DNA of 64,000 nucleotides from JAFGOG01 sp034429215 (GCA_034429215.1 DAOUGI010000125.1:17206-81205); one strand, 5' to 3'; counted from the first letter of the stretch, positions 49,248-62,045 are shown. Translations and numbers: made by a program. The notes: generated by a model from the sequence alone, not told the origin.

Positions 49248-51386
49248 ATGCATAGCCGGCAAGGGCTCTTTATTTCGACGCTATTGCTGCTGATGATGGG
49301 GCTGATCGCCGCGGCTACGGCGAGCGGGATAGCAGATCAGGCTGTGGGGGCGAAGACGACGGATGCCTCGCCGGAGGCCGGCCCATGTTGGGCGCGGCTC
49401 AACGACGCGCCGACCGATTACCCTTCCGTCCAGGCCGCGGTGGATGCCAGCGACCGGCCCACCGACGTGGTCAAGGTGGCCGGGATTTGCGCCGGGGTGG
49501 AGCAGCACGCCGGCTTCACGCAGACGGTTTACCTGAGCAAGACGCTGACCCTCCAGGGCGGTTATACTGTCACGAATTGGACCGACCCGGATCCGATCGC
49601 CCACCCGACCACGCTGGACGCGCAGGGCGGGGGGCGGGTCCTGCTCATCACCGGCGGCGCGGCACCCGCGGTGGCCGGCCTGCGGCTGACGGGGGGGGAC
49701 GCGGCTCAAGCCGGCGCCGACCCCTACGGCCAGAACCGCGGCGGCGGGCTGTATGTGCTGCGCGCCACGGCGGCGATCAGTGGGTGCCTTTTCTACGGCA
49801 ACCTGGCCGATTCGGGCGGGGGTATCTATACCTACGACAGCTACCTGACGATGGGCGACAGCATTTTGACCGGCAACGCGGCCCCGTTCTTTGGCGGGGG
49901 GATATTGATGAACGAGGGGAGCGGCCGGCTGGAGGACACTGTCTTTATGTCCAACACCGCCGGCATGGGCGCCGGGGCCTATTTGGCCTCGGAGTGGATC
50001 ACGCTGACGAACAATGCCTTTGTGTCGAACACGGCGCAATACGAAGGCGGGGGGGTGATCGTCGAGATCTATGGCGGGCACTCGGAGCTGGTGGGGAACT
50101 ATGTGGCCGGGAACCGGGCTTATTTGAACGGAGGCGGGCTGTACTTTGGGGAGGAGGTGCGGGCCCGGACGGGCCGGCCGCCCTTGCCGCACGCCGGGGG
50201 AACGGGTCCCGATGAACGGCTGTTGTTTGCCGGCAATGTCATCGCCCACAACTGGACGCAGGGCAACGGCGGGGGGGTGTACATGGGCGGCGACGGCGGA
50301 GCGGCCGAGCTGGTGGGGAACGTGGTGGAGGAGAACACGGCCGGCGGCAACGGTGGGGGGATCTACCTGGACCGCAGCGCCGATCCGACGCCGATCGTCA
50401 GCAATACGGTTACGGCGAATGCCGCCGGCGGGAATGGGGGCGGTATCTACCTGGGGAACACGACGGCGACGGTGCGCGGCAACGCCGTCGAGGGCAACCT
50501 GGCCGGGGGCGACGGCGGCGGCGGGTATGGGCGGGGAACGTGGAGCGACAATAGCTTTTCGGGCAACAGGGCCGCGGGTCGCGGGGGAGGGGTATCCGGC
50601 GGCGGCAGTTTGACGGCCAACCTGATCACTGATAACGAGGCCGGCAGCGGCGGAGGGCTGGCCCTGTATCAAAGCAATGCCACCGTGCAATCGAACGTGA
50701 TTGCTGCCAACGAGGCCGACAGCGGCGGCGGATTGTGCCTGGAGGATCACAGCGATGCCCTGCTCGCCAACAACTGGATCGTGGACAACCGGGCCTCTTT
50801 CGAGGGAAGCGGGCTGCTCGTCAGGGGTTCCCGGCCCCGGCTGGCGCACAACACTATCGCCCGCAATGCCGGTCCCAACGGCCTGTACGTCGGGAGCTAT
50901 GCGGAATATACGAGCACAGTGGTTCTGACCGACACGATCCTGGTGAGCCACACGGTGGGCTTCGTGGCCGAAGGAGGCAGCAGCGCGCACCTGGAAGCCA
51001 CCCTGTGGGGCAACGGGACCGATTGGGCCGGCGCGGGGGCTATCTATACAGGCACGGTGAACGTTTGGGGGGAACCGGCCTTTGCGGACCCTGAGGCCGG
51101 CGACTATCACATTGGTCCCGGCAGCGCGGCAGCGGACACCGGGGTGAGCGCGGGGGTTACGACGGATATAGACGGCGACGGCCGGCCCATGGGCGCCGGC
51201 TATGACATCGGGGCGGACGAGATGCGCCCCCGGCCGGGATGGTTTGTCTATTTGCCGCTGATAAGACGGGAAGAAACCGGGGGGTTCAAAACCCGGTTTA
51301 TCGAAAAGTCGTTTGACAGGATGTGCACGGTGGGGTATACTCATCTTTCCTGGGAAATGAAAGGTAGTGAAGAGGAGGAAGAATGA
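49248..51386 (+). CDS. Exported right-handed beta-helix protein
   Basis: The 712-residue protein has a signal peptide (hydrophobic about residues 8-27), an N-terminal region with VQAAVDAS typical of pectate-lyase-like proteins, and many turns of the NGGGIY/GNxA kind between residues 160 and 560 that form a parallel beta-helix. The C-terminal WFVYLPLIRR matches the YLPLI surface-protein end of Chloroflexi. Another 40 residues run on through the next gene's promoter to a stop at 51386. Catalytic residues of a lyase were not identified; adhesion or polysaccharide binding is possible. Confidence 0.8.
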   Translation: MHSRQGLFISTLLLLMMGLIAAATASGIADQAVGAKTTDASPEAGPCWARLNDAPTDYPSVQAAVDASDRPTDVVKVAGICAGVEQHAGFTQTVYLSKTLTLQGGYTVTNWTDPDPIAHPTTLDAQGGGRVLLITGGAAPAVAGLRLTGGDAAQAGADPYGQNRGGGLYVLRATAAISGCLFYGNLADSGGGIYTYDSYLTMGDSILTGNAAPFFGGGILMNEGSGRLEDTVFMSNTAGMGAGAYLASEWITLTNNAFVSNTAQYEGGGVIVEIYGGHSELVGNYVAGNRAYLNGGGLYFGEEVRARTGRPPLPHAGGTGPDERLLFAGNVIAHNWTQGNGGGVYMGGDGGAAELVGNVVEENTAGGNGGGIYLDRSADPTPIVSNTVTANAAGGNGGGIYLGNTTATVRGNAVEGNLAGGDGGGGYGRGTWSDNSFSGNRAAGRGGGVSGGGSLTANLITDNEAGSGGGLALYQSNATVQSNVIAANEADSGGGLCLEDHSDALLANNWIVDNRASFEGSGLLVRGSRPRLAHNTIARNAGPNGLYVGSYAEYTSTVVLTDTILVSHTVGFVAEGGSSAHLEATLWGNGTDWAGAGAIYTGTVNVWGEPAFADPEAGDYHIGPGSAAADTGVSAGVTTDIDGDGRPMGAGYDIGADEMRPRPGWFVYLPLIRREETGGFKTRFIEKSFDRMCTVGYTHLSWEMKGSEEEEE
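51313..51341 (+). promoter_or_regulatory. Promoter of epimerase gene, inside the preceding frame
   Basis: TTGACA (51313-51318) and TATACT (51336-51341) are 17 bases apart, 42 bases before ATG 51383. Confidence 0.8.
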
Positions 51387-52384
51387 AGGTTCTATTCATT
51401 GGGGGGACGGGGGTGATCAGCTCGGCTTGCTCGCGGCTGGCGGTGAGGCGCGGGATGGAGCTGTATCTGTTGAACCGAGGGCGGACGGAGCGGCCGATCC
51501 CGGCAGGGGCGCAGGTGCTGAATGGGGATATCCGCGACCGGGGGTCGGCGGAGCGGGCGCTGGAGGGGATGACGTTCGACGCGGTGGTGGATTGGGTGAT
51601 ATTTACACCGGAGCAGTTGGAGGCGGATATCGAGCTGTTCCGGGGACGGATGGGGCAGTATGTGTTTATCAGCTCGGCATCGGCGTACCAAAAGCCGATC
51701 TCGCACCTGCCGATCACGGAATCGACGCCGCTGTACAATCCGTTCTGGGCGTATTCGCGGGACAAGATCGCTTGCGAGGAGCGGCTGGTAAGGGCGTACC
51801 GGGAGGAGGGGTTTCCGATTACGATCGTGCGGCCGTCGCACACGTACGATCGGACGAAGGCGCCGCTGATGGGGCACTATACGGATATTGACCGGATGCG
51901 CAAGGGGAAGAAGGTGGTGGTGCACGGGGATGGGACGTCGCTGTGGGTGCTGACGCACCACGAGGATTTCGCCAAGGGGCTGGTGGGGCTGCTGGGGAAC
52001 GATCACGCGATCGGGAACGCGGTGCACATTACGTCGGACGAGGTGCTGACGTGGAATCAGATCTATACGATCGTGGCGCACGCGGCGGGGGTGGAGCCGC
52101 AGATTGTGCACGTACCGTCGGAGGTGATCGCGAGGTTTGACGAGGAAGTGGGGGCAGGGCTGCTGGGGGACAAGGCGCACAGTGTGATTTTTGACAATAG
52201 CAAGATCAAGCAGCTGGTGCCCGATTTCGTGGCGACGATCCCATTTTCGCAGGGGGCGAGGGAGATTGTAGGATGGTTTGACGCCGATCCCGCCCGGCAA
52301 GTTGTGGATGAGGAGGTGGACGGGATGATCGAGAGGATCATCTCTTCGGTCACTCGCTTCCACAATACCCTTGGAAACGAGTGA
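51383..52384 (+). CDS. NAD-dependent epimerase/dehydratase
   Basis: The 333-residue extended SDR has the Rossmann motif GGTGVISS (residues 7-14), GDIRD, the FISSASAY strand and the catalytic YSRDK (Tyr and Lys). It resembles nucleotide-sugar epimerases and reductases and plant-type CSP41-like SDRs. The GGTG start with Val-Ile-Ser replaces the usual GxxGxxG, which fits atypical SDRs. Sugar substrate not predictable. Confidence 0.85.
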   Translation: MKVLFIGGTGVISSACSRLAVRRGMELYLLNRGRTERPIPAGAQVLNGDIRDRGSAERALEGMTFDAVVDWVIFTPEQLEADIELFRGRMGQYVFISSASAYQKPISHLPITESTPLYNPFWAYSRDKIACEERLVRAYREEGFPITIVRPSHTYDRTKAPLMGHYTDIDRMRKGKKVVVHGDGTSLWVLTHHEDFAKGLVGLLGNDHAIGNAVHITSDEVLTWNQIYTIVAHAAGVEPQIVHVPSEVIARFDEEVGAGLLGDKAHSVIFDNSKIKQLVPDFVATIPFSQGAREIVGWFDADPARQVVDEEVDGMIERIISSVTRFHNTLGNE

Positions 52385-52441
52385 GCTGGTGGTACATGGT
52401 GAGGCAGCCAACGATCAGGCCACTGGGGTGAGGGGAGGGAT

Positions 52442-52470
52442 TTGGCGAGTGGGGGAAAATCTGGTATAAT
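52442..52470 (+). promoter_or_regulatory. Promoter of DUF3795 gene
   Basis: TTGGCG (52442-52447) and TATAAT (52465-52470) are 17 bases apart with TGG before the -10, about 30 bases before GTG 52500. Confidence 0.65.
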
Positions 52471-52499
52471 CGGGGGAGCTTGGCAGCAGGACGGGGAGT

Positions 52500-52823
52500 G
52501 TGGGCGAAAACGATTGCATGGAGCGGCGGCAGGCCGCGGTGTGCGGCAAGTTTTGCGGCGGGTGCGACAAGTACCTGGACAGGACGTGCTGCGGCTGCGG
52601 CTATCAGCTAGGGCTGACGTGCCAGGGGGAGTGCGCGCTGTTCCAGTGCTGCGTCTGCCAGCAGGGGGTGGAGCACTGCGGGGTGTGCCCGGACTTTCCG
52701 TGCCAGGTGTTTCTGGCTCTCGCCGAGCCGCTGGAGGTGGCCCGCCGGTACAAGGCGCTGCTGCGCCGGGCGGAGATCGGGACGGCGGCGTGGATTGCCG
52801 AACAGAGGAAAAAAGAGGAATAA
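52500..52823 (+). CDS. DUF3795 Cys-rich protein
   Basis: The 107-residue protein has 14 or more cysteines arranged as CGKFCGGC, CCGCG, CQGECALFQCCVCQQ and CGVCPDFPC, the DUF3795 pattern. It probably binds zinc or an iron-sulfur cluster. Start GTG 52500 is used; ATG 52518 is possible. It is followed 26 bases later by rplI. Confidence 0.8.
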   Translation: MGENDCMERRQAAVCGKFCGGCDKYLDRTCCGCGYQLGLTCQGECALFQCCVCQQGVEHCGVCPDFPCQVFLALAEPLEVARRYKALLRRAEIGTAAWIAEQRKKEE

Positions 52824-52849
52824 GTCTATTTTTCAGGGGAGAAACCTAG

Positions 52850-53299
52850 ATGCAAGTGCTATTACTGAAGGATGTACATGGACTGGGACATGCCGGGGAG
52901 GTTAAGAAGGTGACCGACGGGTATGCCCGCAATTATTTGCTGCCACGCAAGCTGGCCGTGGTCGCCACGGAAGAGGCGCTGAAGCAGGCGGAGATGCACC
53001 GGCAGGCGCTCAGCCGCCAGCAGATTAAGGTTCTCACGGAGGCGCAGGCGTTTGCCCAGGTCCTCGACGGGGTGAGTCTGTCCTTCAAAGCCCGCGCCGG
53101 GGAGGGGGACAAGCTGTACGGGTCGATTACCAACGCGCATATTGCCGAAGCGCTCACGGAGAAGGTGGGGCGCGACGTGGACAAGCGCAAGATCGACCTG
53201 GAGGAGCCGCTCAAGGAGCTGGGAACGCACGCCGTGACTATACGGCTGGCCCCAGAGGCAGAGGCCAAGATTATCGTCGTCATCGAGCGCGAAGAATAA
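52850..53299 (+). CDS. rplI: 50S ribosomal protein L9
   Basis: The 149-residue protein has the two L9 domains: N-terminal MQVLLLKDVHGLGHAGEVKKV and GYARNYLLPRKLAV, joined by a long helix to the C-terminal domain (GDKLYGSITNAHIAEAL). It binds 23S rRNA near L1. Here it is not beside rpsF/rpsR, which is unusual. GGGGAGAAA precedes the ATG; a P-type ATPase gene starts 7 bases after the stop. Confidence 0.96.
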   Translation: MQVLLLKDVHGLGHAGEVKKVTDGYARNYLLPRKLAVVATEEALKQAEMHRQALSRQQIKVLTEAQAFAQVLDGVSLSFKARAGEGDKLYGSITNAHIAEALTEKVGRDVDKRKIDLEEPLKELGTHAVTIRLAPEAEAKIIVVIEREE

Positions 53300-53306
53300 C
53301 CAACCC

Positions 53307-55982
53307 TTGACCGAAAAGACCAAGATCGAAGTCAGCCTGATCCTGCCGCAGGGCAGTGACTGCCAGGCCTGTTTGGCGCGCCTGCAGGAGGCGATGGGGC
53401 GCTATCACGGCGTGGAGGTGACGCACCTGGACGAGGAGGCGGACAGGCCGCGGCTGTGCATCCACTATGACCCGGCGGCGGTGAGCGCCGATTATCTACG
53501 GGCGATCGCCGCGGAGGAGGGGGCGATCCTGGCGTGGCGCTACCGGCACGAGACGCTGGCGATCGAGGGGATGGACTGTCCCGACTGCGCCCGGACGCTG
53601 GAGACGGGGGTGGCCCGGCTGGAGGGGGTGCTGGGGGCATCGGCTAACTTTGCGGCGGAGACGCTGGCGGTGGAGTACGACGGGGAGCGGGTGCCGCGGC
53701 CGGCGATCGTGTCACGGGTGCGGGCGCTGGGCTATGACGTGGCGCCGCCCCAGGCCAAGCCGGCAGAGATGGTGTTCCAGGTAGAGGGGCTGGACTGCGC
53801 CGACTGCGCGCTGCACCTGGAGGAGGCGCTGCGCCGGACGCCGGGGGTGGCGGAGGTGAAGGTCAATTTTTCGCTGGCCCGGCTACGGGTGGTGCCGGAA
53901 GCAGGGGCGCAGGTGGCAGGAGCGGTGGAGCGGGTGGCCAGGGAGATGGGCCAGACGCTCCAGGCGGAGGAGACCGGGGCAGGCCAGGAGGCAAAGGCCG
54001 GCGAGGAGGCGAGCCCGGGCGGGTCTGCCCGGCGGGTGTGGCTGCGGAAACACCGCCGGGACGTGATGGCGGCGGCGGCAGGGTTGTTTATCCTGCTGGC
54101 GGTTGGGGCGAATCTGACCGGCCTGCCCGAGGCTGTGGTGGCCGGGCTGTACATCGCGGCGATCGGCTGCGGCGGGTTTTACGTGGCGCGGGCGGGGTGG
54201 ACAGGGCTGCGGATAACCGGGGCGCCTGATATGAATACGCTGATGTCGATCGCGGCGGCAGGCTCGATTTTGGTCGGCGAGTGGGCAGAGGGGGCGGCGG
54301 CGATGTTCCTCTTTGCGGTGGGCAACTCGCTGGAGGGCTATACGATGGACCGGGCCCGGAATGCGATCCGGGGGCTGATCAAGCTGTCACCGCGGCGGGC
54401 GACGGTGCTGCACGGCAGCGAAGAGATGCAGGTGCCGGTGGAGGAGCTGGAGATCGGCGACCGGATCCTGGTAAGGCCGGGCGAGCGGCTGCCGATGGAC
54501 GGGGTGGTGCTGTCGGGCGAATCGGCGGTGAACCAGGCGCCGATCACGGGGGAGAGCGTGCCGGTTGACAAGGGGCCGGGCGCGGAGGTGTTTGCCGGGA
54601 CGGTGAACGGCCAAGGGGCGCTGACGGTGCGGGTGACCCGGCCGGCAGCGGACACGACGATCGCCCGAATTATCAAGATGGTGGAAGAGGCGCAGGCGCA
54701 AAAGGCGCCGTCGCAGCGGTTCGTGGACCGGTTCGCCCGGGTGTATACGCCGATTGTGATCGCGGTTGCAGCGGCGGTGGCGGTTGTGCCGCCGCTGGTG
54801 GGGTGGACGACGGGAGCGTTCAGCACGCCGTTCGGGGAGTGGTTTTACCGGGCGTTGGTGCTGCTGGTTATCGCCTGTCCGTGCGCGCTGGTGATTTCGA
54901 CGCCGGTGAGCATTGTGAGCGCGATTGCCAGCGCGGCGCGGGCCGGGGTGCTGATCAAGGGCGGGGCGTACCTGGAGGAGCTGGGGGCGCTGAAGGTGAT
55001 AGCCTTTGACAAGACGGGGACGCTGACGGCCGGGCGGCCGGAGGTGGTGGAGGTGCGATGCGTCGAGCACCGGGCCGGGACGGCGTGGAGCGGCTGCGCT
55101 GCGTGCCGGGATGTGCTGAGGGCGGCGGCAGCGGTGGAGCGGCGGTCGGAGCACCCGCTGGCGCGGGCGATTGTGCAGGCGGCGGAAGGGCAGGGGATGA
55201 TGGCGACGCTGCCGGTTGCCGAAGGGGTGCAGGCGGTGGCCGGACGGGGGGTGGAAGGCCGGGTGGACGGGCGGCGGATCACGGTAGGCAGCCACGCTTA
55301 TCTTCACCAGGCTTATCCCGACCTGGCCCACCGGGAGGTGTGCGAGGCGATCGACGCGGCGCAGGCGACGGGCCAGACGGCGATGGTGGTCAGCGACGGC
55401 GGCAGGGGGGTGGTGGGGTATATCCTGGTGGCCGATACGCTGCGGCCGGGCACGGCGGAGGTGATGGCAGCGCTGAAACGGGTGGGGATTGAGCGGACGG
55501 TGATGCTGACAGGCGATAACGAGGCGACGGCGCGGGCGATCGGGACCGCGGCGCAGGTGGACGAGGTGCAGGCAGGGCTGCTGCCGGAGCAGAAGGTGGA
55601 GGCGGTGGAGGCGCTGCTGGCGAGCTACGGGGCGGTGGCGATGGTGGGCGATGGGGTGAACGACGCGCCGGCGCTGGCCCGGGCGTCGGTGGGAATTGCG
55701 ATGGGGGCGGCGGGCACGGACACGGCGCTGGAGACGGCCGACGTGGCGCTGATGGCCGACGAGCTGGGCAAACTGCCGTTCGCGGTGAGGCTGAGCCGGC
55801 GGGCGCGGGCGATTATACGGCAGAATGTGGCGCTGTCGCTGGGGATCAAGGCGGTTTTCCTGGTGCTGGCGGTGGCGGGGGTGGCGACGCTGTGGATGGC
55901 GGTGTTTGCGGATGTGGGAGCGTCGTTGATCGTGACGTTTAATGGGATGAGGTTGTTGGGGGAGAAGGGAGACGGATTATAG
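53307..55982 (+). CDS. Heavy-metal P-type ATPase (Zn/Cd/Pb type)
   Basis: The 891-residue pump has three N-terminal metal-binding domains, each with CxxC (CQAC, CPDC, CADC at about residues 19, 92 and 159), about eight membrane helices, the membrane CPC motif in IACPCALVIS, phosphorylation motif DKTGTLT, TGES in the actuator domain (APITGESVPV) and GDGVNDAPAL at the hinge. CPC without a His-rich N-terminus fits export of Zn2+, Cd2+ or Pb2+ (P1B-2); Cu+ is an alternative. Start TTG 53307 is the only one that retains the first metal domain. Confidence 0.88.
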   Translation: MTEKTKIEVSLILPQGSDCQACLARLQEAMGRYHGVEVTHLDEEADRPRLCIHYDPAAVSADYLRAIAAEEGAILAWRYRHETLAIEGMDCPDCARTLETGVARLEGVLGASANFAAETLAVEYDGERVPRPAIVSRVRALGYDVAPPQAKPAEMVFQVEGLDCADCALHLEEALRRTPGVAEVKVNFSLARLRVVPEAGAQVAGAVERVAREMGQTLQAEETGAGQEAKAGEEASPGGSARRVWLRKHRRDVMAAAAGLFILLAVGANLTGLPEAVVAGLYIAAIGCGGFYVARAGWTGLRITGAPDMNTLMSIAAAGSILVGEWAEGAAAMFLFAVGNSLEGYTMDRARNAIRGLIKLSPRRATVLHGSEEMQVPVEELEIGDRILVRPGERLPMDGVVLSGESAVNQAPITGESVPVDKGPGAEVFAGTVNGQGALTVRVTRPAADTTIARIIKMVEEAQAQKAPSQRFVDRFARVYTPIVIAVAAAVAVVPPLVGWTTGAFSTPFGEWFYRALVLLVIACPCALVISTPVSIVSAIASAARAGVLIKGGAYLEELGALKVIAFDKTGTLTAGRPEVVEVRCVEHRAGTAWSGCAACRDVLRAAAAVERRSEHPLARAIVQAAEGQGMMATLPVAEGVQAVAGRGVEGRVDGRRITVGSHAYLHQAYPDLAHREVCEAIDAAQATGQTAMVVSDGGRGVVGYILVADTLRPGTAEVMAALKRVGIERTVMLTGDNEATARAIGTAAQVDEVQAGLLPEQKVEAVEALLASYGAVAMVGDGVNDAPALARASVGIAMGAAGTDTALETADVALMADELGKLPFAVRLSRRARAIIRQNVALSLGIKAVFLVLAVAGVATLWMAVFADVGASLIVTFNGMRLLGEKGDGL

Positions 55983-56030
55983 ATTTTAGATTTTGGATTT
56001 TGGATTTTGGATTTTAGATTTTGGATTTTA
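55982..56030 (+). repeat. Seven tandem GATTTTA/GATTTTG heptamers
   Basis: Seven perfect 7-base units run directly from the ATPase stop codon region to the hairpin repeat at 56031. The AT content is strikingly unlike the flanks. Confidence 0.85.
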
Positions 56031-56057
56031 GCCGCCAGAAGCATGCGGCTCAGGGAT
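56031..56057 (+). repeat. Dispersed GCCGCC hairpin repeat, copy 2
   Basis: GCCGCCAGAAGCATGCGGCT followed by CAGGGATT; same family as the copies at 42731, 62098 and 63012. Confidence 0.65.
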
Positions 56058-56067
56058 TTTGGATTGG

Positions 56068-56132
56068 GCCGCCAGGCCGCCACGATTGGCAAGGCCAATC
56101 GCATGCGGCACAGAGGGCGGCCAGCACAAGGA
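56068..56132 (+). repeat. Dispersed GCCGCC hairpin repeat, copy 3, nested
   Basis: GCCGCCAGGCCGCC, an inner palindrome ATTGGCAAGGCCAAT, GCATGCGGCACAG, and then GGGCGGCC with CAAGGATTAGG. It appears to be a repeat with another piece inserted. Together with copy 2 and the heptamers it fills the gap 55983-56135. Confidence 0.6.
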
Positions 56133-56259
56133 TTAGGAGGGCTGCGTTGGCAGCTCTTTTTTTGCGTGGGAATGGCGTGGGATGGGCGTAGGGTGGGGTC
56201 AGGAACCTTGGGAGGGGGGCGGACGTTATGTATTCAGTCAGGAGTAAAAGAGGTGGAAG

Positions 56260-58200
56260 ATGAACGAGAGGACTAGACTGAACCGTAGCGTTCGCTGGAT
56301 ATTGAGTGTGACGTTGATTGTGCTGGGGGTGAGCGCGACCTGGGCCTGGGGACGGGTGGCGCGGCTGGCCGAGCCGGCGGGCGGGGAGGTGTCGCTTCAG
56401 CCGGCGGTGCTGTATGCCGCCTGGCAGCCGGAGGGGGCAAGGCAGGCCGAGCTGTTCCGCTCGACGGACAAGGGCGCGACGTGGCAGGCGCTGGTTTTGC
56501 CCCAAGCGGGCGCGCCGGTGGCGTGGGCCGACGACGGGGGCGACCGCCTGGCGGCAGCAGTGGAAGGCGGGCCGCTGTGGGTGTCGGAGGATCAGGGCGA
56601 CAGTTGGACGGCGGCCGCCGAGGGCCTGGCGGCGGTGAGCCTGGTGTGGGACGAGGCGGGCGCGCTGTACGCCGGGACCGACGGTCAGGGGATTTATCGC
56701 CTGGGCGCGGACGATGTCCCGGCGGTGATGGCGATGGCACCGGCGGAGCTGGCCGGGGCGAGGGTGAAGCACCTGGCGCAGGCCGGCGGGCGGCTGTTCG
56801 CCGCAACGCAGAGCGCGCTGTTCTATACGGACGACGGGGGCCAGACATGGGCCAAGTCGCTGCCTGCGCCGGGGCCGATTTCTGCGCTGGCGGCGACCGA
56901 CCGGGAGACGGTGTACGTGGGCACGGAGACGTTGGCGGTGTACAAGAGCGCGGACGCGGGGCGGACGTGGCAAGAGGCCGCAGAGGGGCTAGGGCTGGCA
57001 GCCGGGCAGATGGTGCGGATCACGACGCTGCGGGCCGATCGGGATCAGCCGGGGGTGGTGTACGCGGCGGTGGCTTATGTGGTGGGCAGCACGCAGGTGC
57101 ACGCGAGCGCCGGGGGGACGTTTATGACGCTGGACGGGGGCGATTCGTGGCAGGCGATGGCCGGGCCGACTTTTCCCGAGGCGGAGCAGGCGGTTGACCT
57201 GATGCGCCTGCCCGACCGGCCGCTGTCGGTGGCGGCCGTTACTGCCGGCGGTTTGCAGAGCTATGCCCCGGACACGGCGAGGGCGATGGCGGCGCTGGGA
57301 AGCTCGGACGGGGCGGAGCGGGCGGCCGCAGCCCGGCTGCTGGGCCTGGCCCAGGCGAGGGAGGCGAGTGATGCACTGCTGGCGGCGCTGGCCGATCCGG
57401 AACGGGCGGTGAGCCTGGCGGCGGCGGAGGCGCTGGGCCGGATGGCCGACCCGGCGAACAGCAGCGCGCTGATGGTGGCGATCGAGCATCCCGACGAGCA
57501 GGTCCGGCTGGGGGCGGCGCGGGCGCTGGGACTGATGCGGAGTGAGGCGGCGGTGGAGCCGCTGCGGGCGATGCTGATGAACGGCGGAGGGGCGGCGGTG
57601 ACAGTGGCGGCCGAGGCGCTGGGCCGGATCGGGACGCCGGCGGCGACCGATGCGCTGCTGGCAGCGCTGGCCGACGCAGAGATGTCGCCTCGGCGCCACG
57701 CGGCGCTGGGGGCGCTGGAGATGATGGGCGAGCCGGCAGCCGGCCCGCTGACGGAGGTGCTGAGCTCGAGCCGTGACGAGCACGCCCGGCAGAACAGCGC
57801 GCAGGCACTGGGTTGGATCGACTCGGCGCAGGCGACGCCGGCGCTGGTGGATGCGCTGGAAGACAGAAGTGAGGCGGTGCGCGGCCAGGCGGCCTGGGCT
57901 CTGGGGGAGATCGGTGACCCGGCGGCGCGGGCGGCGCTGGAACGGGCCGCGGAAGGCGATGGGTCGGCGCTGGTGCGGGTGGAGGCGGAACAGGCTCTCA
58001 GCCGGATGGCAGAGAAGCCACAGGCGGCGGCCAGCCAGCCGGTGACGTGGCCCTATGTGCTCAGCCGGCTACAGTCGATGCGCTGGCTGATCCTGGGGGT
58101 GTCGGTGGTAGGGGCGGCGTGGCTGGCGCTGGGGGACAGGCGACTGGCGACCGCGCCGATGGGACGGCAGGCCGGCCAGCAGGGCCAGGGCTGCGCGTGA
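56260..58200 (+). CDS. Membrane-anchored propeller/HEAT-repeat protein
   Basis: The 646-residue protein has an N-terminal membrane helix (about 11-31), an Ycf48/sialidase-like beta-propeller (about 45-340) marked by repeats such as STDKGATWQ, SEDQGDSW, TDDGGQTW, SADAGRTW and TLDGGDSW, then HEAT/PBS-lyase repeats (about 345-575; AAEALGRM, GAARALGLM and similar) and a C-terminal helix (about 608-627). It is probably a surface or periplasmic scaffold; a bounded end at both sides suggests loops facing outside. Function unknown. Confidence 0.75.
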   Translation: MNERTRLNRSVRWILSVTLIVLGVSATWAWGRVARLAEPAGGEVSLQPAVLYAAWQPEGARQAELFRSTDKGATWQALVLPQAGAPVAWADDGGDRLAAAVEGGPLWVSEDQGDSWTAAAEGLAAVSLVWDEAGALYAGTDGQGIYRLGADDVPAVMAMAPAELAGARVKHLAQAGGRLFAATQSALFYTDDGGQTWAKSLPAPGPISALAATDRETVYVGTETLAVYKSADAGRTWQEAAEGLGLAAGQMVRITTLRADRDQPGVVYAAVAYVVGSTQVHASAGGTFMTLDGGDSWQAMAGPTFPEAEQAVDLMRLPDRPLSVAAVTAGGLQSYAPDTARAMAALGSSDGAERAAAARLLGLAQAREASDALLAALADPERAVSLAAAEALGRMADPANSSALMVAIEHPDEQVRLGAARALGLMRSEAAVEPLRAMLMNGGGAAVTVAAEALGRIGTPAATDALLAALADAEMSPRRHAALGALEMMGEPAAGPLTEVLSSSRDEHARQNSAQALGWIDSAQATPALVDALEDRSEAVRGQAAWALGEIGDPAARAALERAAEGDGSALVRVEAEQALSRMAEKPQAAASQPVTWPYVLSRLQSMRWLILGVSVVGAAWLALGDRRLATAPMGRQAGQQGQGCA

Positions 58201-58228
58201 GAGACGGATTCCAACGCAGCCGGGGGGT

Positions 58229-58594
58229 TTAGGGCTGGTAGGGGGTGACCTTGACGGCCTGGGGACCTTTGGGGGTCTCCAGGAGCTGGTAGAGGACTTC
58301 TTGGCCTTCCTCCAAGGGGGGGAGGGCGCCCTGCTCGGTCAGAGAGACGCCGGTGCGGTGGAAAAAGATCTCGCCGCCGCTGTCCTGGGCAAGGAAGCCA
58401 AAGCCTTTTTCCTGGCTGAACCATTTGACGGTGCCGTGAAGCTTGTCGCCGTATTTGACGCGCTGATTGCAGGCTTTGCAGGTGTCAGGGACGGCGACTT
58501 GGCCCTGGTCGGCCAGGCGATGCTGCATTTCTACGGTGAAAAAGAAGGTTTTTCCGCATTCTTTGCAGGTGACGAGCGTATCTCGGTAGGTCAT
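58229..58594 (-). CDS. Zinc-ribbon/cold-shock domain protein
   Basis: The 121-residue protein joins an N-terminal zinc ribbon (CKECG, CKACN, about residues 10-50) to a cold-shock domain with RNP1-like KGFGFLAQ and RNP2-like IFFHRTGV (about 55-121). Cold-shock domains bind single-stranded nucleic acid. Start ATG 58594 has GGGAGAA upstream. It lies 39 bases after the gyrA stop and is probably cotranscribed. Confidence 0.85.
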   Translation of the reverse strand: MTYRDTLVTCKECGKTFFFTVEMQHRLADQGQVAVPDTCKACNQRVKYGDKLHGTVKWFSQEKGFGFLAQDSGGEIFFHRTGVSLTEQGALPPLEEGQEVLYQLLETPKGPQAVKVTPYQP

Positions 58595-58633
58595 CGCTGT
58601 TTCTCCCGCTGAAAGTAGTCTAACCACAAAGGG

Positions 58634-62014
<3,381 letters not shown>

Positions 62015-62045
62015 CTGCTCTCACCTGGGGTCTAATGCAAGGCAC

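Noticed and set aside
49281..51344. Minus-strand frame of nearly 690 codons opposite the beta-helix gene
   Set aside because: The plus-strand product has signal peptide, repeats and a surface signature; the reverse translation is Arg/Pro/Ala/Gly-rich without motifs.
55982..56030. Start of a CRISPR array
   Set aside because: Units are 7 bases, directly adjoining, without spacers, and no cas gene is near.
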